A stretch of DNA of 64,000 nucleotides from DASPWW01 sp963756745. GTDB taxonomy: Bacteria > Actinomycetota > Thermoleophilia > Solirubrobacterales > 70-9. A model generated the notes under the pieces. It saw only the letters and a program-made list of their open reading frames with translations. It was not told the DNA's origin and made no database searches. Location: contig CAVWOU010000009.1 of the NCBI GenBank assembly GCA_963756745.1, forward strand, positions 248,001 to 312,000, given 5' to 3'. This document shows positions 25,066-34,220 of the stretch, one piece after another. Both the position numbers and the translations under genes were made by a program. Position 1 is the first letter of the stretch. Every line of letters begins with the position of its first letter.

Positions 25066-25536
25066 ATGACGAGGAAAGCCGACTTCAACGCCGAGGAGTG
25101 GTCGCTCGTGCTCGAGGGGCCGCCCGTCGCCGGGGTGATCGTGGCGACGGCGCACCGCGGGGGCTCGTTCCGCGAGGCGATCTCGATGGGGAAGGCCTAC
25201 CAGGAGGCCCAGAAGGAGCAGAGCGCCGACCTGATCAGCGAGATCGTCTCCTCGAACCCCGAGTTCGATCGCAACCGCTACAAGTCGCCCGAGGAGCTGC
25301 GCGAGCGCGGGCTCACCCGGATCCGCGAGGCCGTCAACCTGCTCGAGAACAAGGCCACCCCCGAGGAGGTCGACGAGTACAAGCAGTTCGTGCTCGACGT
25401 CGCGAACACCGTCGCCAACGCGAAGAAGGAGGGCGGCGTGCTCGGGATCGGCGGCAAGCCGGTCAGCGAGGAAGAGCAGAAGGCGCTCGACGAGATCGCG
25501 CAGACGCTCGACAAGGAGCCGCCCGCGAAGCCGTAG
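25066..25536 (+). CDS. Conserved hypothetical helical protein
   Basis: The 156-residue soluble protein has AGGAGA before the ATG. Helical segments include GGSFREAISMGKAYQEAQKEQSADLISEIV (split by charged turns) and LTRIREAVNLLENKATPEEVDEYKQFVLDVANTVANAKKEGG. The phrase KATPEEVDEYKQFVLDVANTVANAKKEG resembles proteins found widely in bacteria near stress genes, but no function is known to me. There are no cysteines or signal. Confidence 0.65.
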   Translation: MTRKADFNAEEWSLVLEGPPVAGVIVATAHRGGSFREAISMGKAYQEAQKEQSADLISEIVSSNPEFDRNRYKSPEELRERGLTRIREAVNLLENKATPEEVDEYKQFVLDVANTVANAKKEGGVLGIGGKPVSEEEQKALDEIAQTLDKEPPAKP

Positions 25537-25625
25537 CGCGCGCGGCTGTCGATCCGCGCGCGACCACGTTCGTCGTCACAATGAGCGCGGCGAACGGCGC
25601 TGCGTACGACGACAGGAGGTTCCAG

Positions 25626-26021
25626 ATGAAGTACCTGCTCACCCTGTGGGGCGACGAGGCTCGGTTCGCCGACCTGACGCCCGAGCAGCTGCAGGAGAAC
25701 ATGAAGCAATGGGACGCCTTCACGAGTGCCGCCGACGACGCGGGCGTGCACCTCGGCGGCGAGGGCCTCCAGCCGACCGCAACCGCGACCACGGTCCAAA
25801 TCCCCGAGAGCGGCGATCCCGTTGTCACCGACGGGCCGTTCGCGGAGACGAAGGAGCAGCTCGGCGGGTTCTACCTACTCGACTGCGAGGATCTCGACGA
25901 CGCGATCGCGTGGGCGAAGCGGATGCCGTTGCCCGGTGGCAAGGTCGAGGTGCGGCCGGTGATGGACTACGAGGCCGCTGGCTCGGAGGTCCACTCCCAG
26001 GAAGCGGGGGCGCAGCGGTAG
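25626..26021 (+). CDS. YCII/DGPF-domain protein
   Basis: The 131-residue product has the PhnB-like YCII fold with the name-giving motif DGPFAETKEQLGGFYLLDCEDLDDAIAWA. Such proteins are usually encoded next to an ECF-type sigma factor, as here. AGGAGG lies before the ATG, and the gene ends at the start of the sigma gene. The biochemical role of the DGPF family is unresolved; the pairing suggests a sensor or modulator for the sigma factor. Confidence 0.88.
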   Translation: MKYLLTLWGDEARFADLTPEQLQENMKQWDAFTSAADDAGVHLGGEGLQPTATATTVQIPESGDPVVTDGPFAETKEQLGGFYLLDCEDLDDAIAWAKRMPLPGGKVEVRPVMDYEAAGSEVHSQEAGAQR

Positions 26022-27252
26022 GCACTCCGGAAGAGGCCGTCGACCGCCTGTTCCGCGAAGAGTCGGGACGGGCGGTCGCGGCCTTGATCCGCGTGCTCGG
26101 CGATTTCGATCTCGCCGAGGAGGCGGTCCAGGACGCTTTCCTTGTCGCGCTCGAGGTGTGGCCGGAGCGCGGGCTGCCGCGCAACCCGGGCGCGTGGATC
26201 ACGACCACCGCCCGCAACAAGGCGATCGACCGCATCCGCCGCGCGCGGCGGCTCGAGGACAAGGTCCGCGAGCTGGAGGCGCTGGTGCCCACCACACGAG
26301 GAGCCGTACGAGATCGAGGACAGCTCGATTCCCGACGAGCGGCTGCGGCTGATCTTCACCTGCTGCCACCCGGCGCTCGCTCCCGAGGCGAGGGTGGCGC
26401 TGACGCTGCGGACGCTCGGCGGCGTCGATACCCGCGCGATCGCATCCGCGTTCCTGACCTCGGAGTCCGCGATGCAGCAGCGGCTGGTGCGGGCGAAGCG
26501 CAAGATCCGGGACGCTCGAATCCCCTACGTCGTGCCGCCGGACCACGAGCTGCCCGACCGGCTCGGCTCGGTGCTCGCCGCGCTGTACCTGATCTTCAAC
26601 GAGGGCTATGCGGCGACCGCCGGGGAGGCCCTGGTGCGCCGCGACCTGTGCGCCGAGGCGATCCGGCTCACGCGGGTGCTGCGCGCGCTGATGCCGGACG
26701 AGCCGGAGGTGGCCGGACTTCTGGCGCTGCTCCTGCTCCAGGACTCGCGGCGGGACGCCCGCACGGGGCCGGCCGGCGAGATGGTCCTCCTCAGCCGACC
26801 AGGACCGAACGCTTTGGGACCGGGACGAGATCGAGGAGGGGATCGAGCTGGTAAGCCGTCTGCGTCCGGGCCCGTACGTGCTCCAGGCGGCGATCGCCGC
26901 CGAGCACGCGCGCGCCCCGACGCCCGAGGCGACCGATTGGCGCCGGATCGCGGATCTGTACGAGCTCCTCGCCCGCGTCGCTCCTGGCTCCGTGGTGGAG
27001 TTGAACCGCGCCGTCGCGGTGGCGATGGCCGAGGGAGAGGAGCGCGGCCTCGAGTTGATGGAGGAGCTCGACGGAGAGCTGGAGCGCTACTACCTCCTCC
27101 ACTCCTCGCGCGCCGACCTGCTGCGCCGGCTGGGCCGCGACGCGGAGGCCGCGACGGCCTACTCGCGCGCGCTCGAGCTCACCGAGCAGCCGACCGTGCG
27201 CGCGTTCCTCGAGCGGCGCATGGCGGAGGTCGGCGGTCCTTCGCGACCGTGA
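26018..27252 (+). CDS. DGPF-associated ECF RNA polymerase sigma factor (frameshifted)
   Basis: The product, about 411 residues, has sigma region 2 (GRAVAALIRVLGDFDLAEEAVQDAFLVALEVWPERG), region 4 (ERLRLIFTCCHPALAPEARVALTLR, TRAIASAFLTSESAMQQRLVRAKRKIR) and the long C-terminal extension of this group (NEGYAATAGEALVRRDLCAEAIRLTRVL and a TPR-like tail). The frame breaks near 26290 and near 26795, each with one extra base. No good start codon exists between the DGPF stop and the first conserved residues, so either the start is non-standard or another indel lies near 26020. Confidence 0.82.
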
Positions 27253-27253
27253 C

Positions 27254-27556
27254 TCAGCCCGCGTTCGCCGCCTTCAGCACCGAGTCGATCAGCCCGGGGA
27301 ACCGCCGGTCGAGCTCCGACCGGCGAAGGCACAGGTGCTTGCGCGTGCCTTCGGCGCGCTCGGAGATCACTCCGGCGCTCGACAGCGCCTTGAGGTGGTG
27401 GCTGGCGGTGGACTTCGTCACCGGCACCTCGAGCTGGCCGCAGGTCAGCTCGCCGCCTCGAGCGCAGCTGCCGCGATCGACGCTGCCGGCGCCGCTCGCG
27501 ATCCGATCTCCGAGGTCCGGACTGCCGTCGTCGCGTTGATTGCGCACAAGTGCCAT
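27254..27556 (-). CDS. ArsR/SmtB-family winged-helix regulator
   Basis: The 100-residue product carries ELTCGQLEVPVTKSTASHHLKALSSAGVISERAEGTRKHLCLRR, the standard ArsR winged helix with a KSTASHHLKAL recognition helix, plus RFPGLIDSVL at the end. The cysteines near the helix start (GSCARGGELTC) could sense oxidants or metals, but no proven metal site is visible. Its stop is one base from the convergent sigma gene. Oddly the frame is open upstream into the secreted protein gene, which would fuse them (see findings). Confidence 0.82.
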   Translation of the reverse strand: MALVRNQRDDGSPDLGDRIASGAGSVDRGSCARGGELTCGQLEVPVTKSTASHHLKALSSAGVISERAEGTRKHLCLRRSELDRRFPGLIDSVLKAANAG

Positions 27557-27582
27557 CGAACTCGCGGTCGCGCTGCTCGGCG

Positions 27583-28338
27583 CTAGCCCACGTCTGAAGA
27601 AGTGTTCTGAGATCGTCTGGTTTCCGTTTCTTTCGATCGTCTGAATCTCGAGCAGGTACTCGGTGCCCGGCTCGAGAAACTCGGACGGGATCGTGACGCT
27701 CGTCTGCGAGGCCGGGAGCTCGACCTGGTAGAGGCGGAATGGGTCCTCCCGCTCGACGATCACCCGGTAGCCCTCGATGTCGATCCCGGGCTGCGGGGCC
27801 GGGGCCCACCTGGCGAGGACGTTGCCGTCGGGCACGGTCGAGCCGGCGGCGGGCGCGATGATCTCGGGGCCGTCCGGGATCTTGTGCGACAGCCTCGCCT
27901 TGCCGACCTGCTTGCGTCCCTCGATCGTGCGCCCGGCGAACTTGTAGGTCCCCTCCGGAAAGCGCCGCTTGAACTTGCTGAACGGGAGCTCCTTGAACTC
28001 CGGCTCGTTGGTCTCGGAGAAGAGCTCGGTGAGGCCGAAGTTCTTCAGCCGCCCGGTGGCGTTGACGTCGAGGATCTTCTTCCCGCCCGGCCGGAAGATC
28101 TTCATCGACCTCCAGGGCTCGCCGTCGAGGAAGAACTGAAGCCCCGCGTCGCCGTCGGTGGCGTTGGTCTCGACGATCACGGTGGTGTCCTCGAGGCGTA
28201 TCGCCTTCGCCGCCGTGGCCTTCGGCGCCGCCTGCGCCGGCGGATCCGAGCTCGATCTCGGCCACCGCGGCGATCCCGACCGCGCAGTGTGAGCGCGCCC
28301 AGCAGCGCGATGCCGGGTGCCCGCAGGTGATTCGTCAT
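27583..28338 (-). CDS. Secreted protein with a fibronectin-III-like domain (frameshifted)
   Basis: The product is about 250 residues. The N-terminus is a signal-like MTNHLRAPGIALLGALTL, starting at an ATG preceded by AAGGAG. Two single-base insertions (near 28285 and 28235) interrupt the first 60 residues. The main part has FFLDGEPWRSMKIFRPGGKK, PEGTYKFAGRTIEGRKQ and a C-terminal beta sandwich (IIAPAAGSTVPDGNVLARW, YRVIVEREDPFRLYQVELP, PGTEYLLEIQTIERNGNQT) that reads as a fibronectin type III domain. A stop at 27583 requires one more shift; otherwise the frame runs on into the ArsR gene. Binding partner unknown. Confidence 0.65.
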
Positions 28339-28435
28339 CGGAACCACTCCTTCCTGGTCGTTCGCGCTTGCGACGCTAGGCGCAGAATCTGAGACCCAGA
28401 TGAGAGGCGCCGGATCGCGGGATACTGGACGACGC

Positions 28436-28846
28436 ATGTCGCAGGCGAACGTAGAACTGGTGCGCGGCGGCTACGAGATGTACGAGCGCGGGCAACTCGA
28501 GGAGGTGGCCGCACTGTTCTCGTTCGATGCCGACATGGCCGACGCCGGCGGACTTGGAATCGCGGGAACCGCAGCGGGCAGGCGAGTTGGCCCCGCAGGG
28601 TTTCTCCAGGCCACGGCGGACGCCAGGGAGGCGTTCGACGATTACACGGTGGAGGCCGAGGACTTCATCGATGCGGGCGACTCGGTCATCGTCATCGCAC
28701 GAATCTCGGGCCGGGGGCGAGAAAGCGGTCTGGAGATGGAGATGCACGTCGCACACCTGTGGACGGTGCGCGATGGGAAGGTCGTTTCCGGCGACGTCTA
28801 TCGCACGGCGGATGAGGCGCTCGAAGCCGCCCGGCGGCAGGAATAG
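28436..28846 (+). CDS. SnoaL-like / ketosteroid-isomerase-fold protein
   Basis: The 136-residue product is of the NTF2/SnoaL-like type: NVELVRGGYEMYERGQLEEVAALF at the N-terminal helix pair, then FDDYTVEAEDFIDAGDSVIVIARISGRGR and VAHLWTVRDGKVVSGDVY. These small proteins are isomerases, cyclases or binding modules, with no substrate deducible. It is followed after three bases by a paralogue, evidently a duplicated pair in one operon. Confidence 0.8.
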   Translation: MSQANVELVRGGYEMYERGQLEEVAALFSFDADMADAGGLGIAGTAAGRRVGPAGFLQATADAREAFDDYTVEAEDFIDAGDSVIVIARISGRGRESGLEMEMHVAHLWTVRDGKVVSGDVYRTADEALEAARRQE

Positions 28847-28849
28847 GCG

Positions 28850-29257
28850 ATGACAGTTGAGAACGTCGAGGTCTTCAAGCGGGCGGTTGACGCGTACAAC
28901 CGCCGAGATTTCGATGCGTTCCTAAACGAGTTCGATCCTGCCGTTGAGTGGCACCCGTTGATCCAGGTGATGTTCGGGCAGGAATCCAGGGTTTACCGGG
29001 GGCATGAGGACATCAGGCACTTCATGCGGGAAGTGGATGAGGCGTTCGACGCCGTTCAGCTCGAGTGCTTGGAGATCCGCGATCTCGGTGAGCGGATCGT
29101 CGTCGTCGGGCGTCTCCGTGCGCGAGGCAAGGCAAGCGGCGCGGAGACCGAATCGGCGATCGCCTGGGTGGTCGACTTCAAGGCCGGCAAAGTGATTTGG
29201 ATGAGGGACTACCTCGATCCCACCGACGCCCTCGGAGCCGCCGGTCTGAGCGAGTAG
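28850..29257 (+). CDS. SnoaL-like protein, paralogue of the upstream gene
   Basis: The 135-residue NTF2/SnoaL-fold product has ENVEVFKRAVDAYNRRDFDAFLN, DPAVEWHPLIQVM, YRGHEDIRHFMREVDEAF and IAWVVDFKAGKVIWMRDYLDPTDAL. The match between the two neighbours is in fold rather than close sequence, so the duplication is old. It converges on the OsmC gene. Confidence 0.82.
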   Translation: MTVENVEVFKRAVDAYNRRDFDAFLNEFDPAVEWHPLIQVMFGQESRVYRGHEDIRHFMREVDEAFDAVQLECLEIRDLGERIVVVGRLRARGKASGAETESAIAWVVDFKAGKVIWMRDYLDPTDALGAAGLSE

Positions 29258-29270
29258 ATCCATCGCGGGG

Positions 29271-29741
29271 CTACACCCGGATCTCGGGCTCGTGCCGGAC
29301 CGGGAAGTTGACCGAGCTGGCGATGAAGCAGTTCTCATGCGCCCGCTCGTGGAGCTCGCGCGCGGCGTCCTCCATCGACGCTTCGGCCACCGTGACGACC
29401 GGCCGCAGCGTGGCCTCGGTGAACCGCCCGCCGCCGCTCTCGTTCAGCTCCATCACGCCGTCGGCGCGATCCTCGTACGCCGTGACGACGACGCCCCCGA
29501 CGGCGCACAGGTGCAGATACTCCAGCATGTGGCACTCGCTGAGCGCGGCGACGAGAAGCTGCTCGGGGTTCCAGCGCTCTACGTCACCGCCGAACACGGG
29601 GTCCGACGACGCGTCGAGCGTTGGACGGCCCGCGGCGGTGACCTCGTGGTCGCGCCCGTACGCCCGATAGTCGGCCGTTCCCTCGCCGCGGTTTCCCGTC
29701 CACGCGACGGCGACCTCGTAGCGGTGGGTATTGGGGATCAC
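29271..29741 (-). CDS. OsmC/Ohr-family peroxidase
   Basis: The 156-residue product has the two redox cysteines of the OsmC family, in LLVAALSECHMLEYLHLCAVGG (first Cys about residue 70) and HERAHENCFIASSVNFPV (second Cys about residue 137), plus the conserved VFGGDVERWNPEQ. It reduces organic hydroperoxides with a dithiol partner. It is transcribed convergently to the SnoaL pair. Confidence 0.9.
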   Translation of the reverse strand: MIPNTHRYEVAVAWTGNRGEGTADYRAYGRDHEVTAAGRPTLDASSDPVFGGDVERWNPEQLLVAALSECHMLEYLHLCAVGGVVVTAYEDRADGVMELNESGGGRFTEATLRPVVTVAEASMEDAARELHERAHENCFIASSVNFPVRHEPEIRV

Positions 29742-29768
29742 GGGCTCGGATCCTACGGAGCGGCTGAA

Positions 29769-29801
29769 GCGGGCCGCGCCCCTGCAAGGGGCACGGCCCG
29801 C
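29769..29801 (-). terminator. Strong hairpin terminator
   Basis: GCGGGCCG and CGGCCCGC, then GCCCCT and AGGGGC around a GCA loop, make a nearly perfect 14-bp stem. It lies 27 bp downstream of the stop of the gene at 29828-30217, so it most likely terminates that transcript before the OsmC gene. There is no T-run. Confidence 0.75.
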
Positions 29802-29827
29802 ATCGCATCGAGCGAGTCCTGTCCTGG

Positions 29828-30217
29828 TCAGGCCTGCTCAACCGGCCGCCGGCCGCGGAGCGGACGGCGGTCGCGCAGCGCGACCATGCCGGCCGCCGCA
29901 AGCAGGACCGCCGCGGCGCCGAGGCCGGCGCCGATCGCCGCGTCGCGCCAGTCGAAGCCGTCGGCGGCGGCGACAGGGGCCGTCTGCGGCCCCACGTCCG
30001 CGACGAATGGCTCCGCCTTGGAGCCATCGCGACGCAAGACGGGGGCGTTCGATGCGTCGGTCTTTCCACTGACGTCGGCGACGAGCGGCACCGCCTTCGA
30101 GCCGTCGCGACGCAGTGTGATGTCGCCGTCCTGGCCCCACGCGGGGGCGGCGAGCCCGGCAACCACGCACCCCGCGAGGGCGGTGATCGCGATTCGTGTC
30201 CAGATCGGGGTCTTCAT
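29828..30217 (-). CDS. Small exported protein with two internal repeats and a membrane anchor
   Basis: The 129-residue product has a signal peptide (ITALAGCVVAGLAAPAWGQ), two copies of a 15-residue unit of the form LRRDGSKA-x-P-x-VADV (about residues 36-50 and 61-75), one C-terminal membrane helix (about 92-113) and a basic cytoplasmic tail. It would be a surface protein held by its C-terminus. No family is recognised. It diverges from the large regulator at 30348. Confidence 0.6.
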   Translation of the reverse strand: MKTPIWTRIAITALAGCVVAGLAAPAWGQDGDITLRRDGSKAVPLVADVSGKTDASNAPVLRRDGSKAEPFVADVGPQTAPVAAADGFDWRDAAIGAGLGAAAVLLAAAGMVALRDRRPLRGRRPVEQA

Positions 30218-30347
30218 GCGTTCTCCCTTCGCTCGACTGCGTGCGGTCCACCATGCACCCGGGCGCTGAAGTCCCGCTGAAATCCGACCGGCGGCGCCCC
30301 TGGAACCAGTCGAGCGGTGGTGGTAGCGTGCGACCGAGGGGAGAGCG

Positions 30348-33300
30348 ATGCAGTTCCAGATCCTCGGGCCGCTGGAGGTGCGCCGTCAACGGGAGGCAGG
30401 TGGCGGTGGGCGCCGCGAAGCAGCGGGCCCTGCTCGCGATCCTGCTGGTGCACGCGAACGAGCTCGTGTCCAGCGATCGCCTCATCGACGAGCTGTGGCC
30501 GCAGCCGCCGGAGACCGCCGCCAACACCCTCCAGGTGTACGTGGGAAAGCTCCGCAAGGCGCTCGAGCCGGGGCGTGCGCGGGGAGCCCCCGCCGAGGTC
30601 CTGATCACCCGCGCTCCCGGGTACATGCTTCGCGTCGAGGCGGGGCAGCTCGACGCGGAGCGCTTCGAGAGCCTGCTCGCCGACGGAAGCCGCGCGCGCG
30701 AGGCGGGCGAGAGCCCCGCCGCCGCCGAGCTGCTTCGCGACGCGCTGGCGCTGTGGCGGGGCGACGCGCTCGCCGAGTTCATCTACGAGCCGTTCGCCCA
30801 GGGCGAGATCGCCCGGCTGGAGGAGCTGCGCACGATCGCCCTCGAGGAGCGGCTCGAGGCCGACCTCGCGCTGGGGCGCCACACCGCGGTCGTCGGCGAG
30901 CTCGAGGCACTGGTCCGCGAGCATCCGCTGCGGGAGCGGCTGCGCGGCCAGCTGATGCTCGCTCTGTATCGCTGCGGACGCCAGGCCGACGCGCTCGAGG
31001 TCTACCGCCGGACGCGCGACGCACCCTCGACGAGGAGCTCGGGATCGCTCCCGGGCCCGGAGCTCAGCGCCTCGAGAGGGCGATCCTGCGCCAGGAGGCG
31101 GAGCTCGAGGTGCCGATCGATGCCCCGGCCGAGCCGGCGGCACCGGGGGCGCCGCCGAGATCACCGCGGCGCCCGCCGAGACGCGAAAGACCGTCACCGT
31201 GCTCGTTGCGCGCGGACTGAGCGCCGGCGGGCTGGACCCCGAGGCGCTCAGCCGCGAGGACGAGCGCTACCACGCGCGCATCGCCCGGACCGTGGAGCGC
31301 TATGGCGGCAGCGATCGCGGGCAGCCTCGGCAACGCGGTGATGGCGGTGTTCGGCGTCCCGCGAGTGCACGAGGACGACGCGTTCCGCGCGGCGGCGGCC
31401 GCGCTCGAGATCTGTACCGCGCCGACTGGGGATGGGAGTAGCGCGGGCTCAGCGACCCGCGTGGGACTCGCGACCGGCGAGGTCCTGACGAGGGGTCCGG
31501 CACGGCGAGCTCGTCGGTTGTGGGCGAGCCGGTCGACCGCCGCCGGGAGAGCTCGCGGACGCGGCCGCGGCCGGGGAGGTGCTGCTCGGCGACGGACACC
31601 GAGCGCTGTTCGCGGGATGCCGCCACGGGTGGAGCGCGCCGCAGACGGGAGCGCGGATCGGCTGGCGCTTGCTGCGAGGTGGTCCCGCGAGCCGCCCGCC
31701 GGTCGCGATCCGCTGCGAGCGCCCGCTGGTGGGCCGCGACGGCGAGCTCGCCCGGCTCCGGCAGGCGTTCGAGGCCGTGACCCGCGAGCGCGCGCTGCAC
31801 CTGCTCACGATCCTCGGCACGGCCGGGATCGGGAAGTCGAGGCTGGCGCAGGAGTTCGCCGCGCGCGCCGGCGGGCGAGGCGACCGTGCTCGCGGGCCGC
31901 TGCGTGCCGTACGGCGAGGGGATCACGTTCTGGCCGCTGCGCGAGATGGTCGGCCAGCTCACGGCGGTCGGCCGCGCGATCGTGCAGCTCGCTGGCGGCG
32001 AGGAGGCGCCGAGCCGCTCGCCGAGCGGCTCGAGGGGCGATCGGCGCCGGCGGAGGCCGAGCGCCTGGAGGAGATCTTCTGGGCCATCCGGCGGCTGTTC
32101 GAGACGATTGCCGCGCGAGCGGCCCCTGGTCCTCTTCTTCGAGGACGTCCACTGGGCGGAGCCCACCTTCCTCGATCTGGTCGCGTACCTGGCTGAGCGC
32201 GGGCGCGGGGCCCGATTCTCCTCCTCTGCCTCGCCCGTCCCGAGCTGCTCGAGCAGCGACCCGAGTGGGGCGGCGGCAAGGCCAACGCGAGCTCCCTGTT
32301 ACTGGAGCGCCTTCCCGATGCGGAGTGCGAGACGCTGATCGACACGCTCGCTGCCGGCCTGGCCCGCGGCCACCCGGCCCGGGTGCTCGAGACCGCCGAG
32401 GGAAATCCGCTCTTCCTGGAGCAGATCCTCGCGCATGGTCGCCGAGGGCGACGGCCCAGGCACGAGCCCCGATCCCGCCGACGATCGCAGGCGCGTCCTG
32501 GCGGCCCGCCTCGATCGGCTCGGCCCGGGCGAGCGGGCCGTGATCGAGCCGCGCCGCCGTGGTCGGCAAGGAGTTCTCGGCGAGCGGCCGTGGTGGACCT
32601 GGCTTCCGGACGACGCGCGCGCCATTCGCGCTCCAGGCATCTGGAGGTCGCTAGTCGGCAAGGAGCTGCTGAACCCGGTGCGCTCGCTGCCCGGGCAGCG
32701 AGTCGTTCCGGTTTCGCCACATGCTGATCCAGCAGGCGGCCTACCGCGCGATCCCCAAGCGCCTGCGCGCTGGCTTCACGAGCGGGTCGCGGAGTGGCTG
32801 GAGCGAGGACGCCGGCGGAAGGGACCGCCGAGTACGCCGAGACCGCCGGCTACCACCTCGAGCAGACCTACCGCTACCGGGCCGAGCTGGGCCCGGTCGG
32901 CGACGAGGACCGCCGAGCTGGCGCGCCGCGCCGCCGAGCTGCTCGCCTCCGCCGGGGCGCGGGCGTTCGGTCGCGGCGACATGCCGGCGTCGGTCAACCT
33001 GCTGGGACGCTCCGTCTCCCTGCTGGACGGCGACGATCGCGCCGCGCTCGAGCTGCTGCCCGATCTCGGGCTACGCGCTGTTCGAGATCGGCGAGCTGGA
33101 GCGAGGCGAGCAGCGTGCTCGCCGACGCGATCGAGCGCGGGCGATCCCTCGGGGATCGCGCACGTCGAGTGGAGCGCGATCGTGAAGCTCGGCAACGTCA
33201 GCATGTACACGAGAGCCCGAGAGCATGGACGCTGAGAGCCTGATCGCGACGCGTCCGCGGCGATCGACGTGCTTGAGGAGCTCGGGGACGACCTCGGCCT

Positions 33301-34220
33301 GGCCAGGGCGTGGAGCCTGCTCGCGGAGGCCCGCTGGATCACCGGCGCGATGGCCGAGGCGACGCGAGGCGTACGAGCACGCGGCGCGAGCACGCCCGGC
33401 GCGCCGGCAGCCGGCGAGAGGAGGCGTGGGCGCTCGGTGCGGTCGCGATGGCGCTCCTTTACGGTCCGACCGCCGGCCGCGGAGGCGACTCGCACGACCG
33501 AGCGGCTGCTCGCGAGGCGGCCGGGGAACCTCGTCCTCGAGGCGAACCTGGCGGGCTTTCTGGCCGTGCCACGAGGCGATGACCGGCCGCTTCGAGGAGG
33601 CGAGAGCACACATCGCGCAGAGCCGCGAGCGGCTCGCCGACCTCGGGCTCAGGTGGCAGGCGGGCGTCCAGGAGCTGCTGCGCGGCTACATCGAGCTGCT
33701 CGGCGGCGATCCCGTCGCCGCCGAGCGCTACATGCGGGCAGCGCGGGATCGTTCATGCGCGATCGGCGACAAGTGGTTCCTGTCGAGCTCGGCCTTGGTG
33801 GACCTGCCGCGACCCGTCTACGAGCAGGGGCGCTACGACGAGGCGCTTCGCCCTGCGTCGAGCGCGATCGACGAGGTGCCGGCGCCGGCCGATGTCGAGT
33901 GGCAGATCAAGCGCAGGGGCGTTCGCGCCAGGCTGCTCGCGCGGGAGGGGCGAGTCGAGGAGGCCGAGCGCCTGGCTCGCGAGGGCGTCGCGGTCGGCGC
34001 GCGGACCGACGAGCTGTGGTTCCGCGCCGACGCGGTGATCGACCTCGCGGACGTGCTGCGGGTGGCGGGCCGGCGCGGAGGAGGCCGCCGACACCGCGGA
34101 GGAGGCGCTGCGCCTCTACGAGCGCAAGGGCATCGTCCCGTCGGCGGCGCGCGCCCGGGCTCTCGTCGAGGAGCTTCGGGGCGAGGCGCCCGGGTGTCAC
34201 GAGTCGACCCGACCCGATGA
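30348..34220 (+). pseudogene. BTAD - cyclase-like - AAA ATPase - TPR regulator, broken by many frameshifts
   Basis: The pieces assemble into one protein of about 1,280 residues. They are a trimmed OmpR-type winged helix (GRQVAVGAAKQRALLAILL, LRKALEPG) with a bacterial transcriptional activation domain (30.4-31.1 kb), a class III cyclase-like domain (VERYGG, GNAVMAVFGVPRVHEDDAF, RVGLATGEV, about 31.2-31.5 kb), an AAA ATPase (LVGRDGELARL, Walker A GTAGIGKS near 31825, Walker B LVLFFEDVHWAEPTFLD near 32135), and C-terminal TPR-like helices to 34220. The cyclase part has VLVARG where active enzymes have the metal-binding FxDI, so it is probably a degenerate sensor. At least ten frame changes occur. 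The last codon overlaps the epimerase ATG. Confidence 0.75.
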
